Below are positions 16,529 to 24,819 of a DNA stretch of 64,000 nucleotides, in pieces. Made by a program: the position numbers and the translations under genes. The notes under the pieces were generated by a model that saw only the letters and a list, made by a program, of their open reading frames with translations, did not search any database and was not told the DNA's origin. This stretch comes from Flavobacteriales bacterium (GTDB taxonomy: Bacteria > Bacteroidota > Bacteroidia > Flavobacteriales_D > Parvicellaceae). Numbering within the stretch: the first letter of the stretch is position 1; each line of letters opens with the position of its first letter. The DNA lies in the NCBI GenBank assembly GCA_025210295.1, contig JAOASC010000047.1, forward strand, positions 1-64,000, in the 5' to 3' direction.

Positions 16529-17566
16529 TTACCCACCTCTTTTCATCGCCTCCAGAATCATCTCAATTGAAATTTTCTCCATTGCTTGTTGAGCACATTG
16601 TTGATCTGCCTCTGATTTTAGTTTTCCATATACAGTACAGGGCCTACATGGCAGCTCTTCTTTTGGTACTTGAACCATATATGCTTCATTGTTATATGGA
16701 GAAAAACCTAGATAGGGATGTGTAGCTCCCCAAATGGAAACAACTTTAGTATTTACTAATGCTGCTAAATGCATATTACCACTATCCATAGCTACCATTA
16801 CTTCCAATTTACTCATCAACATTAACTCTTCTTCAAACTTTAATTTCCCTACAATTGATTCACAATTCGAAAATTGATTCGCTAGCTCTTCTAACAACTG
16901 CTGTTCTTGCTCTCCTCCACCAAACAATACAACAAAATTCTCCTCTTCTTGCGTGAGTGCTTGAATTAACGCCTTGATTTTTGGTAATCCTAATTCTTTA
17001 CTTTTATGGGCGGCAAATGGGGCAATTCCAATTATTTTTTGATATTGTCCTATTGAAGCATTGATAAACTGCTCCACTTTCGAATTAACTTCAATAGTTA
17101 AGAAAGCATCTTTTTTTAATTCAACCTGAACACCTGCTTTTTTGAATACCTCAACATATCGTATTTGTGTATGTTTTAACGCTTGGAATGGAATTTTACC
17201 AGCGATTAATTCCTGTTTTTCTTTCCTCCCTTTATCTATTACATAAACAGGAACTCCAGCTAATCTAAAAAAGGAACGTAGAATTTTCGTTCTTAATACA
17301 TCATGTAAATCAAGAACTGCATCAAACTTTTCGACCTTTAATTCTTTATACAATTTTCTCAACCCATTAATCCCTTTATGTTTTCCTTTTAAATCTGCTG
17401 ATTTAAAAGAAAAACTTGGATAAAGATTAAATAGAGGTTGAAAAAAACCGCGTGATAAGTATTTGATTTCTAAGTGTGGATTTTGCTCCAAAGCAGCATG
17501 AATAACTGGAGCTGTAAGCGCAACATCTCCCATTGCTGAGAATCTTATTACAAGAACTTTTTTCAT
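16529..17566 (-). CDS. Glycosyltransferase family 9 (heptosyltransferase-like)
   Basis: A 345-residue GT-B enzyme. The family N-terminus VLVIRFSAMGDVALTAPVI is clear, as are the central LDLHDVLRTKILRSF and the donor-binding MVAMDSGNMHLAALVNTKVV with the IWGATHP loop. GT9 enzymes transfer heptose or related sugars onto the lipopolysaccharide core in the cytoplasm. In this group the exact sugar is unknown. A cysteine-rich C-terminal stretch (PCRPCTVYGKLKSEADQQC) is notable and seen in some family members. It follows the 3-hydroxyanthranilate dioxygenase gene by 6 bp, an apparently accidental operon mate. Confidence 0.88.
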   Translation of the reverse strand: MKKVLVIRFSAMGDVALTAPVIHAALEQNPHLEIKYLSRGFFQPLFNLYPSFSFKSADLKGKHKGINGLRKLYKELKVEKFDAVLDLHDVLRTKILRSFFRLAGVPVYVIDKGRKEKQELIAGKIPFQALKHTQIRYVEVFKKAGVQVELKKDAFLTIEVNSKVEQFINASIGQYQKIIGIAPFAAHKSKELGLPKIKALIQALTQEEENFVVLFGGGEQEQQLLEELANQFSNCESIVGKLKFEEELMLMSKLEVMVAMDSGNMHLAALVNTKVVSIWGATHPYLGFSPYNNEAYMVQVPKEELPCRPCTVYGKLKSEADQQCAQQAMEKISIEMILEAMKRGG

Positions 17567-17572
17567 TTACAA

Positions 17573-18103
17573 TTACACAAATCGTTCGTCTACTTCCATT
17601 TCAGCTCCACATGAATTACAAGTTCTTAATTCTTGAGAACCATAATATTTTCTAAAAACTGGTAAAAAATCTTTTTCTATGTCTTTTAATTCGAAATATT
17701 CCTCAAATAATTTGTTATTGCAGTGATCACAAAACCATAATAAACCATCTTTAAAGCCTTTACCTTTACGTACTCTTTCAATTACTAAACCTATAGACCC
17801 TTCACTTCTAATCGGAGAATGTGGAATATTAGCAGGTAATAAAAACATTTCTCCTTCTTTAATTGGGACCTCAACCGCTTTACCCTCTTGTTGTATTTTG
17901 ACTAAAATATCTCCTTTGAGTTGATAAAATAGCTCTTCTGTTTCATTGAAATGATAATCTTTTCTAGCATTTGGTCCACCAACAACCATAACAATGTAAT
18001 CCTCCGAAAGTGGATACATATTTTTATTGGCTACAGGTGGCTTTAATTTATCTTGGTTTTCTTCTATCCATTGATGGAAATTAAATGGTAAAGCAATTGA
18101 CAT
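17573..18103 (-). CDS. nbaC: 3-hydroxyanthranilate 3,4-dioxygenase
   Basis: Cupin dioxygenase that opens the ring of 3-hydroxyanthranilate, giving the precursor of quinolinate. The catalytic iron site is H51, E57 and H95, and substrate residues R47 and R99 are present. The C-terminal rubredoxin-like second metal site of the bacterial type is intact: C125-x-x-C128 and C162-x-x-C165. The 176-residue length is right. This enzyme belongs to the kynurenine route of tryptophan breakdown or NAD synthesis, yet the window also encodes the aspartate route (nadB, nadA), so a catabolic role or a redundant quinolinate supply is implied. No other kynurenine gene is adjacent. Confidence 0.93.
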   Translation of the reverse strand: MSIALPFNFHQWIEENQDKLKPPVANKNMYPLSEDYIVMVVGGPNARKDYHFNETEELFYQLKGDILVKIQQEGKAVEVPIKEGEMFLLPANIPHSPIRSEGSIGLVIERVRKGKGFKDGLLWFCDHCNNKLFEEYFELKDIEKDFLPVFRKYYGSQELRTCNSCGAEMEVDERFV

Positions 18104-18201
18104 AATTTTATTTTTTATGAAGTTGCTTAAAGATAAAAATAAAACTGAAAAATAGTATTGTAGTCAACAAAGATTAAGTTGTTTTACTCAAATTCAAGCT
18201 T

Positions 18202-19053
18202 TTATTTCGAATGATACTCTACCAAACCATCAATCGGTTTTTTAATGACTTTTCCTAGTTTCATATCATGTTTAAATGCAACAATATAAAGATACTCTTT
18301 AAAATGGTAACCTATAGATCCAACAATATTTAAGTCTATGTTTTTGTAATCTTCATATCGAATGAGATGGGTAATAAAAAATTCATCAAAAGCTCTCAAA
18401 ACCACTCGTTGTAGGTACTCATCTTCTTTGATATATAGACTAATCCATTCTACAAAACTTGCTAAATAACGATTCGGAAGTGCTTGTTTGTACACATGAT
18501 CTAAGATGACATTTTTGGATAAATTCAACTCTTCTTTCATCTTTATTGTTATGTGATCAGGGGTTCTTCCGTACAAAAAATCAATTAACAATCTTTTTCC
18601 AATATTAGAACCAGCCCCCTCATCTCCTAAAATATATCCCAAAGAGTTCTGTTCTTTAAGTATCTTTTGGCCATCAAACAAACAAGAATTACTTCCTGTC
18701 CCCAAGATTGCTACAATACCTTTCTCATTTCCACATGAAGCTATTGCTGCGCCCAATAAATCATGTTTAATGTTGACATCAGCATTGATAAATACCTTTT
18801 TAAAATCTTCAGCCAATTGTTGATTTTTACTCTCCGAAGAACAGCCTGCTCCGTAAAAATAAACGGCCAATATCTCTGTCTCATCAGCTAACTGTGTCAC
18901 CACCTGATATTTGAGCAACTTTATAATTTCTTCACTAGACTTAAAATAGGGATTGATCCCTTCAGTCTCAAATTCAGAAACAACTTCCCCCGCTTCAATT
19001 ACTCTCCAATCTGTTTTGGTTGACCCACTATCAGCAACTAACTTCATACCCAT
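18202..19053 (-). CDS. BadF/BcrA-type ATPase, N-acetylglucosamine kinase-like
   Basis: An actin-fold sugar-kinase-like protein. The phosphate-1 loop is VADSGSTKTDWRV, the phosphate-2 loop ILGTGSNSCLF, and the adenosine region GYILGDEGAGSNIGKRL. Proteins of this set in Bacteroidota are annotated as N-acetylglucosamine kinases of the BadF/BadG family and probably salvage amino sugars from peptidoglycan or chitin. The start is uncertain: ATG at 19053 and ATG at 19047 (MKLVADSG) are both close to the conserved first strand, while the TTG before them is unlikely. Neighbours are pirin and 3-hydroxyanthranilate dioxygenase, with 150 and 98 bp gaps, so it seems to be transcribed alone. Confidence 0.82.
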   Translation of the reverse strand: MGMKLVADSGSTKTDWRVIEAGEVVSEFETEGINPYFKSSEEIIKLLKYQVVTQLADETEILAVYFYGAGCSSESKNQQLAEDFKKVFINADVNIKHDLLGAAIASCGNEKGIVAILGTGSNSCLFDGQKILKEQNSLGYILGDEGAGSNIGKRLLIDFLYGRTPDHITIKMKEELNLSKNVILDHVYKQALPNRYLASFVEWISLYIKEDEYLQRVVLRAFDEFFITHLIRYEDYKNIDLNIVGSIGYHFKEYLYIVAFKHDMKLGKVIKKPIDGLVEYHSK

Positions 19054-19205
19054 CAATTTATCCGTTTTCGTAAATTTACAGATAACTATTTAAAACCAAG
19101 AATATTCTCTATAAAAAATGATTATTTATAGTTTTAAGATGATGTAAATCTGTTTCCTATTTTCAAATTAGAGTTAACACGTAACCACTCTTCCAAAAAA
19201 ACAGC

Positions 19206-20225
19206 TTATCCTTTGACTTCTTCTCTACCATCAGCATGTTTAGCAAATCTTCCTCTTGTTACATCATGTACCTGCTCGTGTTTAGGCCAAGGCCACCCAC
19301 CAAACTGTGTTTTACGGTAGTCTCGATATGCCGTTCTAATTTCTTCTTGTGTATTCATCACAAATGGACCATATTGAACAACTGGTTCATTAATTGGTTT
19401 TCCTTGTAGGATTAAGATATAGCAATCCTCTTCTCCTGCTTGTAATTTTAATTCAACCTGAGATTTCACATGAATTGAATGATAAGATGGTACATTCACT
19501 TGATCTATGGTAAGCCAATCTCCTTGATAAAAATACAAGTTACGATTTACCTCTTGATTTGACCCAGCTAAATAAAATGTCCCGCCAGCTTCAATTTTAA
19601 GTGTTAAAATCATGACCTCGTGTTCAGCCACTGCCGCCCAAGAGTTTGGTGTTGGCTTTAAAGCTTTTACAGCTCCTAAATTACCTGCAATAATATCTAC
19701 TGTAGTTTTTTTTCCATTTTTATCTTCTAAAATTTGCTGAGGTATATCCTCTCTCCACAACATTTTAAAATGAGGTTCCACAAATTTATCTTTTTGAGGA
19801 AGGTTTAACCATACCTGAAAAATTTCTAAAGGATTGTCTTTATCTTTATTTATAAGTGGAAACATTTCAGAGTGTTGCACACCTTTACCTGCTGTCATCC
19901 ATTGTACATCTCCAGCACCAAAACGTCCAGATGCACCTAATGAATCTGAATGATCTACAATTCCTTCTTTAGCTATTGTAACCGTTTCAAAGCCTCTATG
20001 CGGATGATATGGAAAACCAGGAACACGATTACCATGGTACATCCTCCAGCCATCTTTAACAACAAAATCCTGACCAATATTTCGCCCTTCCAGCGAAACA
20101 TTAGGTCCTAAATCTTGATTACCATGTGGGTATTCATCTCTATGATGTGCACAAAATAAAAACGGGTCTTGTGTTTCCCAAGGAAATCCTAATGGGTTAA
20201 CACTTATGATATTGGAAGTGTTCAT
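19206..20225 (-). CDS. Pirin family protein
   Basis: Bicupin protein of the pirin superfamily, 339 residues. The N-terminal cupin has the metal motif HPHRGFETVTI (H74 and H76) and the second pair H118 and E120 in QHSEMF, so a metal site is complete. The C-terminal pirin-C domain includes LILQGKPINEPVVQYGPFVMN. Bacterial pirins have quercetin 2,3-dioxygenase or redox-sensing activity in a few cases, but most are uncharacterised, so the role is open. It ends in an unusually long acidic/basic tail (HDVTRGRFAKHADGREEVKG). It is divergent from the CotH gene and has no clear -7 box. Confidence 0.88.
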   Translation of the reverse strand: MNTSNIISVNPLGFPWETQDPFLFCAHHRDEYPHGNQDLGPNVSLEGRNIGQDFVVKDGWRMYHGNRVPGFPYHPHRGFETVTIAKEGIVDHSDSLGASGRFGAGDVQWMTAGKGVQHSEMFPLINKDKDNPLEIFQVWLNLPQKDKFVEPHFKMLWREDIPQQILEDKNGKKTTVDIIAGNLGAVKALKPTPNSWAAVAEHEVMILTLKIEAGGTFYLAGSNQEVNRNLYFYQGDWLTIDQVNVPSYHSIHVKSQVELKLQAGEEDCYILILQGKPINEPVVQYGPFVMNTQEEIRTAYRDYRKTQFGGWPWPKHEQVHDVTRGRFAKHADGREEVKG

Positions 20226-20332
20226 AAATTACTAATTTTACCTAAAATTAATCGATTTTGAAGTTAGATCTATTAATCAAGATTAAGAAATAAAAGAGAA
20301 TAAAGAATATTCTGTATTTTCGCCTCATATTG

Positions 20333-22189
20333 ATGCGATTTATTTTTTTTACCATATTGCTCTTGTGCTTTAATGCTTTCTCTGCTCAAGAGAAAACAAT
20401 TACTGTATCTCATCCATCACAAGTTTGTAAGTCTACAATTACCTTATCTTTTGAGGGGAATTATACCCATTTATATTATACAACTAACGGTTCAATTCCC
20501 ACACGTAACGCTCGAAAAATAGACTCTTCTATTACCATCAATAAAACTACAGCTTTGTTAATTAAAGCTCAATTTAAAACGGGAGATACCTTAATCGCTC
20601 GCTCTTATATTTTTGATACGATATCTCAGTTACCAATAGTTTCTATTACTATTCCAGAGGAAGATTTATGGGACAGTCGCAAAGGTATATACACACGAGG
20701 TAGCAATGCTTTTTTTAGCGATAGCACAGGCCATTGGGAAAATTGTAATTTTCAAAAAAAATGGGAAAAAGCAATTCAATTGGTTTATATTGACACTTCC
20801 AAGACCGAAGTGATTAACCAAGCTTGTGGACTTCGTATATTTGGAGAATCTACGAGAAGGCAACCTGATAAATCCCTCAAAATAGTTGCTCGAAAACAAT
20901 ATGGAACTAATCGTTTTCATTATCCCTTTTTTAAACAAAAGCCTACTATTTTAGCCTTTAAACAGTTAGTGATTCGAACTTCGGGAAATGATTACAATGG
21001 GACCCGTTTTAAAGATGTATTGAACGCTTATTTAGCACGAAATTTAGGTTTAGATTATATGGCCTATCAACCTATTAGAATGTACATCAATGGTACTTAT
21101 TGGGGCGTATATAATTTAAGAGAAAAAGTAAACAAGCATTATTTATACTATAATCATGGAGCAGCCCTAGATAGTAGTAATATTATTATGGGACGCTGGG
21201 TTACCCAACATGGTAGTCGTAAACGTTATAAAGAAATGTATGACTGGTTTTTTAAATTGGATACCATGGATAGTTTGGCTTATGAAAAAGCTAAGGGTTA
21301 CTTTGATATTCGGAACTATATTAATTATCGTGCTTTTCAAATTTTTATAAACAATGTAGATTCTAGGGGAAACATACGGTATTGGAATGCTTCTAATTTG
21401 GATAATAAATTTAGGATGATTTTATACGATACTGATTTAAGTTTTGGAAGTGTTAATAAAGATTATTTGGCTAAATGTTTAAGCCCTAGGCAAACCAACT
21501 GGTATAACAATACTTGGAGTACAATTTACTTTAGGAAATTAATGGAGCACCAAGAATTTAAACACGATTTTATTAATCAATACGCCCATATAATGAATAC
21601 TGCACTACATACAGATACGATTATTGCTGCTGTTAATCATTTTGAAGCTTTTTATAAAGAGGAACTCCCTCGTTCTAAATCAGAACTTCCAAAACATTTT
21701 AAAAATGTACCTATTCCTATGGAAAAATGGCTGAATAAAGTGGACCACTTTCGCTCTTTTGCCCAAAAAAGGCCAGCTATTGCGCGTGATGAAATTACCA
21801 GAACGCTTTCTAAATCTGGAACTTTTTATTTAAAAATAGAGGGGCAACATGGTACAGTAAATATCAATAATAATTATCCTCTTGAATTGCCCTTTGAAGG
21901 GCTCTATTACAAAAACGTTCCACTTCCCATTACTATTTTGAGTAAACAAGGTTTTGGATACCGTCAACAACCGTATCGTATTGATACACTGCTTTATACC
22001 TCTAAGGACACCCTAGTCTTAACCTATGATTTTCAGTCCATTAAAAAAGCAGATAAAGCCCCTATTAAACAACAGCAAGAGCAACACCTCGTTCCTCAAG
22101 AGAAGAATAGTCTTCTTTGGCTAATTGCTTGGGTTTCGATTGGATTTGGAGGAGTTTTATTGATTGTTTATTTTAAACTTAGGGTTTAA
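20333..22189 (+). CDS. CotH-kinase-family surface protein with N-terminal chitobiase-like domain
   Basis: Begins with a signal peptide (MRFIFFTILLLCFNAFSAQ). Residues ~25-95 form a chitobiase/FN3-like domain (THLYYTTNGSIPTRNAR). The core (~100-480) is a CotH kinase: LRIFGESTRRQPDKSLKI, the NGTYWGVYNLREKVN loop and the catalytic-type YDTDLSFGS. A C-terminal membrane helix (LLWLIAWVSIGFGGVLLIVY) anchors it, so it is an extracytoplasmic protein, probably on the inner membrane. CotH proteins phosphorylate spore coat proteins in Bacillus; the target here is unknown. The ATG at 20333 is preferred to the preceding TTG; a TATTTTCG near-match to the -7 box is at 20315. Its end overlaps convergent mnmD by 11 bp. 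Confidence 0.85.
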   Translation: MRFIFFTILLLCFNAFSAQEKTITVSHPSQVCKSTITLSFEGNYTHLYYTTNGSIPTRNARKIDSSITINKTTALLIKAQFKTGDTLIARSYIFDTISQLPIVSITIPEEDLWDSRKGIYTRGSNAFFSDSTGHWENCNFQKKWEKAIQLVYIDTSKTEVINQACGLRIFGESTRRQPDKSLKIVARKQYGTNRFHYPFFKQKPTILAFKQLVIRTSGNDYNGTRFKDVLNAYLARNLGLDYMAYQPIRMYINGTYWGVYNLREKVNKHYLYYNHGAALDSSNIIMGRWVTQHGSRKRYKEMYDWFFKLDTMDSLAYEKAKGYFDIRNYINYRAFQIFINNVDSRGNIRYWNASNLDNKFRMILYDTDLSFGSVNKDYLAKCLSPRQTNWYNNTWSTIYFRKLMEHQEFKHDFINQYAHIMNTALHTDTIIAAVNHFEAFYKEELPRSKSELPKHFKNVPIPMEKWLNKVDHFRSFAQKRPAIARDEITRTLSKSGTFYLKIEGQHGTVNINNNYPLELPFEGLYYKNVPLPITILSKQGFGYRQQPYRIDTLLYTSKDTLVLTYDFQSIKKADKAPIKQQQEQHLVPQEKNSLLWLIAWVSIGFGGVLLIVYFKLRV

Positions 22190-22847
22190 TTGCTCTTAGC
22201 ATTTCTCTTTTTCCAGGAGGTCCTGGTAAGCGTTCTACGATAAAACCAGCTGTTTGTAAATCTCTTCTTACTTGCCCTTTTGCGCAATAAGTAACCAATA
22301 CCCCTCCATGATGCATATAATGACATAATTTCTTAAACAATTGAATATCCCATACTTCTGCTTGGGAATTGGGTCCAAAGGCATCATAATAAACTAAATC
22401 AATCGTTTTATGAGGTGTAAAATCTTCTAATTTTTGCTCTACCTTTTGAAGCGTCATATAATTATTGACAACTCCTATCCCTCCCCATTGACTATCGTGA
22501 ATGGCATTAAAATGCTTTTGACTTGTTCCTCCAATTAAACCTACATAATTTAACTTTTCGATCAACGCTTTAGCTACAGGAAATGCTTCTAGGCCTATAT
22601 AATGTATTTGTTGTTTGACTAAATAGGAATAATTAGCAGTCAATAAGGCATTTAATCCAGTCCCCAGCCCCATTTCTAAGAGCGTCAACATTCCTTTCTT
22701 CTTAACTAAAGGTGCTAATCCTGTTTGAATAAAAACATGTTCAGCTTCTTGAATTGCTCCATGAATCGAATGATAAGTTTCATCTATATCTGGTCGATAT
22801 AAAGTATGCGAACCATCATTGGAAATCTTAAGTTCTAGTTTATTCAT
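22179..22847 (-). CDS. mnmD: tRNA (mnm5s2U34)-methyltransferase MnmD (DUF752)
   Basis: SAM-dependent methyltransferase that makes 5-methylaminomethyl from 5-aminomethyl uridine at tRNA position 34, the MnmC(m) activity without the FAD oxidase domain. Seen: the N-terminal SNDGSHTLYRP motif, SAM loop LLEMGLGTGLNALL, and the conserved YYDAFGPNSQAEVW segment. At 222 residues it matches the stand-alone form. Together with MnmA at 8985-10160 it covers two steps of wobble uridine modification, although the genes are apart. It is followed on the minus strand by nothing related. It overlaps the CotH gene end by 11 bp. Confidence 0.92.
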   Translation of the reverse strand: MNKLELKISNDGSHTLYRPDIDETYHSIHGAIQEAEHVFIQTGLAPLVKKKGMLTLLEMGLGTGLNALLTANYSYLVKQQIHYIGLEAFPVAKALIEKLNYVGLIGGTSQKHFNAIHDSQWGGIGVVNNYMTLQKVEQKLEDFTPHKTIDLVYYDAFGPNSQAEVWDIQLFKKLCHYMHHGGVLVTYCAKGQVRRDLQTAGFIVERLPGPPGKREMLRAIKP

Positions 22848-22884
22848 TTTTTAAAGAGTTGTGTAATTGAGAAGTAAGAATAAT

Positions 22885-23427
22885 TTATTTATGAAGTGTC
22901 TCTTCAACGACTTGTCTAACAACACTATGAAAACTACAGGCTATTTCTTCATCAATTTGGTTAGGAGAAATATAAAATTTAAACATCCACATCCAATGAT
23001 TTTCGGAGTTTATAGAATCATCCAGATGACAACAAAGTTCTAATTGTTTTTGATCATTTTTATAAAGTATAAACTCATGATTTAAATATGTATACCTCGC
23101 TATATCTTTATATTCTATTTTTAGATGATTATAATATTCTCCTTTAGGATAAGTATTCCATACTTGGGCAGCTCTTATACGTATTTTTTTATCAGAATTT
23201 AATGTATCAAAAATATATAAACTAGGTAATTCACCAGAAAATTCTCCTTTACAATTATCAGGTAAGTATAATACACCATTAGAATTAGGGAAATTTATTT
23301 TACTTGAAAGAGTGTCTATTTTTCTATTTCTTTCACAGTTTTTAAATAACTCTGACACTTTATCGGTTTGACTATAATAAACATAATTAAAACTAACCAA
23401 TATTATTATCATCGTCAAAAATCTCAT
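22885..23427 (-). CDS. Unknown secreted protein
   Basis: A 180-residue protein with an N-terminal signal peptide (MRFLTMIIILVSFNYVYYSQ) and no further membrane segment, so it should be periplasmic or exported. It contains three cysteines in the mature part (NCERN and ELCCHLDD). It is rich in aromatic and charged residues with no recognisable family motif. It stands between mnmD and the proline dehydrogenase, 37 and 93 bp away, with neither obviously related. The reading frame is long, begins with a normal ATG and has a good signal peptide, so it is probably a real gene of unknown function. Confidence 0.7.
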   Translation of the reverse strand: MRFLTMIIILVSFNYVYYSQTDKVSELFKNCERNRKIDTLSSKINFPNSNGVLYLPDNCKGEFSGELPSLYIFDTLNSDKKIRIRAAQVWNTYPKGEYYNHLKIEYKDIARYTYLNHEFILYKNDQKQLELCCHLDDSINSENHWMWMFKFYISPNQIDEEIACSFHSVVRQVVEETLHK

Positions 23428-23464
23428 ATACTATATTGCATTAAAATCATTTTATTAAAAAACT

Positions 23465-23526
23465 AAATATAACCAATCATCTAATCAACCAATTAGCTAA
23501 TTCTCTAATTCTCTAATCAGCTAATT
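23465..23526. repeat. AT-rich short tandem/palindromic repeat downstream of proline dehydrogenase
   Basis: A run of related CTAAT-type units, including the 12-bp perfect palindrome AATTAGCTAATT and the doubled TTCTCTAATTCTCTAATC. It overlaps the stop codon of the proline dehydrogenase gene. A related stretch (CTAATCAGCCAATTAC) lies at the 3' end of the GT9 gene near 16518-16533. Possibly a dispersed flavobacterial repeat. Confidence 0.55.
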
Positions 23527-24699
23527 ACTTTTCCCTTTTCTCCTGTTTCGTTCTTTAATAATTAGAGACAATTCTCTACCAGTTTGACCAGAAACAGAGG
23601 TATTTTCTTCAGCTCTTCTTATTAAGTATGGTAAAACTTCTCGAATTGGTCCATAAGGGACATATTTCGCGACATTATATCCAGCGTTTGCCAAGTTATA
23701 ACTAATGTGATCGCTCATTCCTAATAACTGTGCAAAATAAATACGTTTATCATTTTTAGCGATACCATTTTTATCAATTAAACTGGCTAAATGCAAACTA
23801 CTTTTTTCATTGTGAGTTCCACCACACAGGGCAATATCTTCTACATTTTCAACACAATACGTTAAAGCTAAATCATAATCTTTATCGGAAGCTTCTTTAT
23901 TCTCTTGAATTGGACTTGGATAGCCTTTTTCCAATGCTCTAGCACGTTCTTTTTCCATATAAGCCCCTCTTACTAACTTAATCCCAAGTTTATAACCGTT
24001 TGCTTTAGCCTTAGCATGCGAAGCTTTTAAAAATTCAAGCCGATCCCAGCGATACATTTGAATGGTATTGTATACGTAGACTTCTTCTTGATTGTAACGT
24101 AGCATCATTTCATCGACAATTCGGTCTATAGCATCTTGAATCCAACTATCCTCAGCATCAACAAATACTGGTACTTTTAATTCGAACGCTTTCTTACAAA
24201 TTTTATCAATTCTATCAATAACTTTTTGGTATTCTGCATGATCCTCAGGAGATAATTGTGCTATACCTTCATTAGCCTTCTCTAACAAAGAAAATTTAGA
24301 TACACCAGTAGGCTTAAAAACTGCAAAGGGAATCCCCTCATTATTTTTAGCCTTTTCTATTGTTTTAATGATCTCATTGGTTGTAGCATCTAAGTCATCA
24401 TTACTTTCTTTTCCTTCGACAGAATAATCGAGTATAGTTCCAATATTAAATGCAGAAAGTTCTTTTATCGTAGCATCACATTCATTGATATATTCTCCTC
24501 CACAAAATTGCTGAAAGATGGTCTTTTTGATAGGGTAATTAATGGGCAGTCTTAAAGTCAGTGCTGTTTTTGTTACTGCACTTCCCACAGCTACCATTGT
24601 TTTACTACTTACAATTTTAAATAACCAATATGCTTTTTGCAATTGAAAAGATGATTTTCCTTTAAATGCAACCTCTGTATCGTTAAAATCTATGGGCAT
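23521..24699 (-). CDS. Proline dehydrogenase (monofunctional PutA-type)
   Basis: FAD enzyme oxidising proline to pyrroline-5-carboxylate. The TIM-barrel core is clear: VFVDAEDSWIQDAID, YNTIQMYRWDRLEFL, LGIKLVRGAYMEKERARA, the CGGTHNEKSS and FAQLLGMSDHISYNL strands, and the closing VPYGPIREVLPYLIRRAEEN with the double arginine that binds the proline carboxylate. At 392 residues it is the single-domain form; no aldehyde dehydrogenase partner is near. The leader has a TATTTTTG -7 box at 24740-24747. The gene end runs into the AT-rich repeat at 23465-23526. Confidence 0.93.
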   Translation of the reverse strand: MPIDFNDTEVAFKGKSSFQLQKAYWLFKIVSSKTMVAVGSAVTKTALTLRLPINYPIKKTIFQQFCGGEYINECDATIKELSAFNIGTILDYSVEGKESNDDLDATTNEIIKTIEKAKNNEGIPFAVFKPTGVSKFSLLEKANEGIAQLSPEDHAEYQKVIDRIDKICKKAFELKVPVFVDAEDSWIQDAIDRIVDEMMLRYNQEEVYVYNTIQMYRWDRLEFLKASHAKAKANGYKLGIKLVRGAYMEKERARALEKGYPSPIQENKEASDKDYDLALTYCVENVEDIALCGGTHNEKSSLHLASLIDKNGIAKNDKRIYFAQLLGMSDHISYNLANAGYNVAKYVPYGPIREVLPYLIRRAEENTSVSGQTGRELSLIIKERNRRKGKSN

Positions 24700-24739
24700 T
24701 ATACCTTGTTATGTTTAGTCAGTAAATAAAATTATTACA

Positions 24740-24747
24740 CAAAAATA
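24740..24747 (-). promoter_or_regulatory. -7 box (TATTTTTG) of proline dehydrogenase
   Basis: Exact TAnnTTTG match on the minus strand, 40 nt before the ATG at 24699. Confidence 0.55.
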
Positions 24748-24800
24748 ACATTCATCTCAAATATAGTGATTCAAAAATCCATTATTTATTTACCTTTTTC

Positions 24801-24808
24801 TACTTTTG
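24801..24808 (+). promoter_or_regulatory. -7 box (TACTTTTG) of the LuxR regulator; fixes the start codon
   Basis: Exact TAnnTTTG match, 11 nt before the ATG at 24820; it lies inside the longer reading frame that could start at 24766. Confidence 0.65.
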
Positions 24809-24819
24809 TAGTCAGGAAG

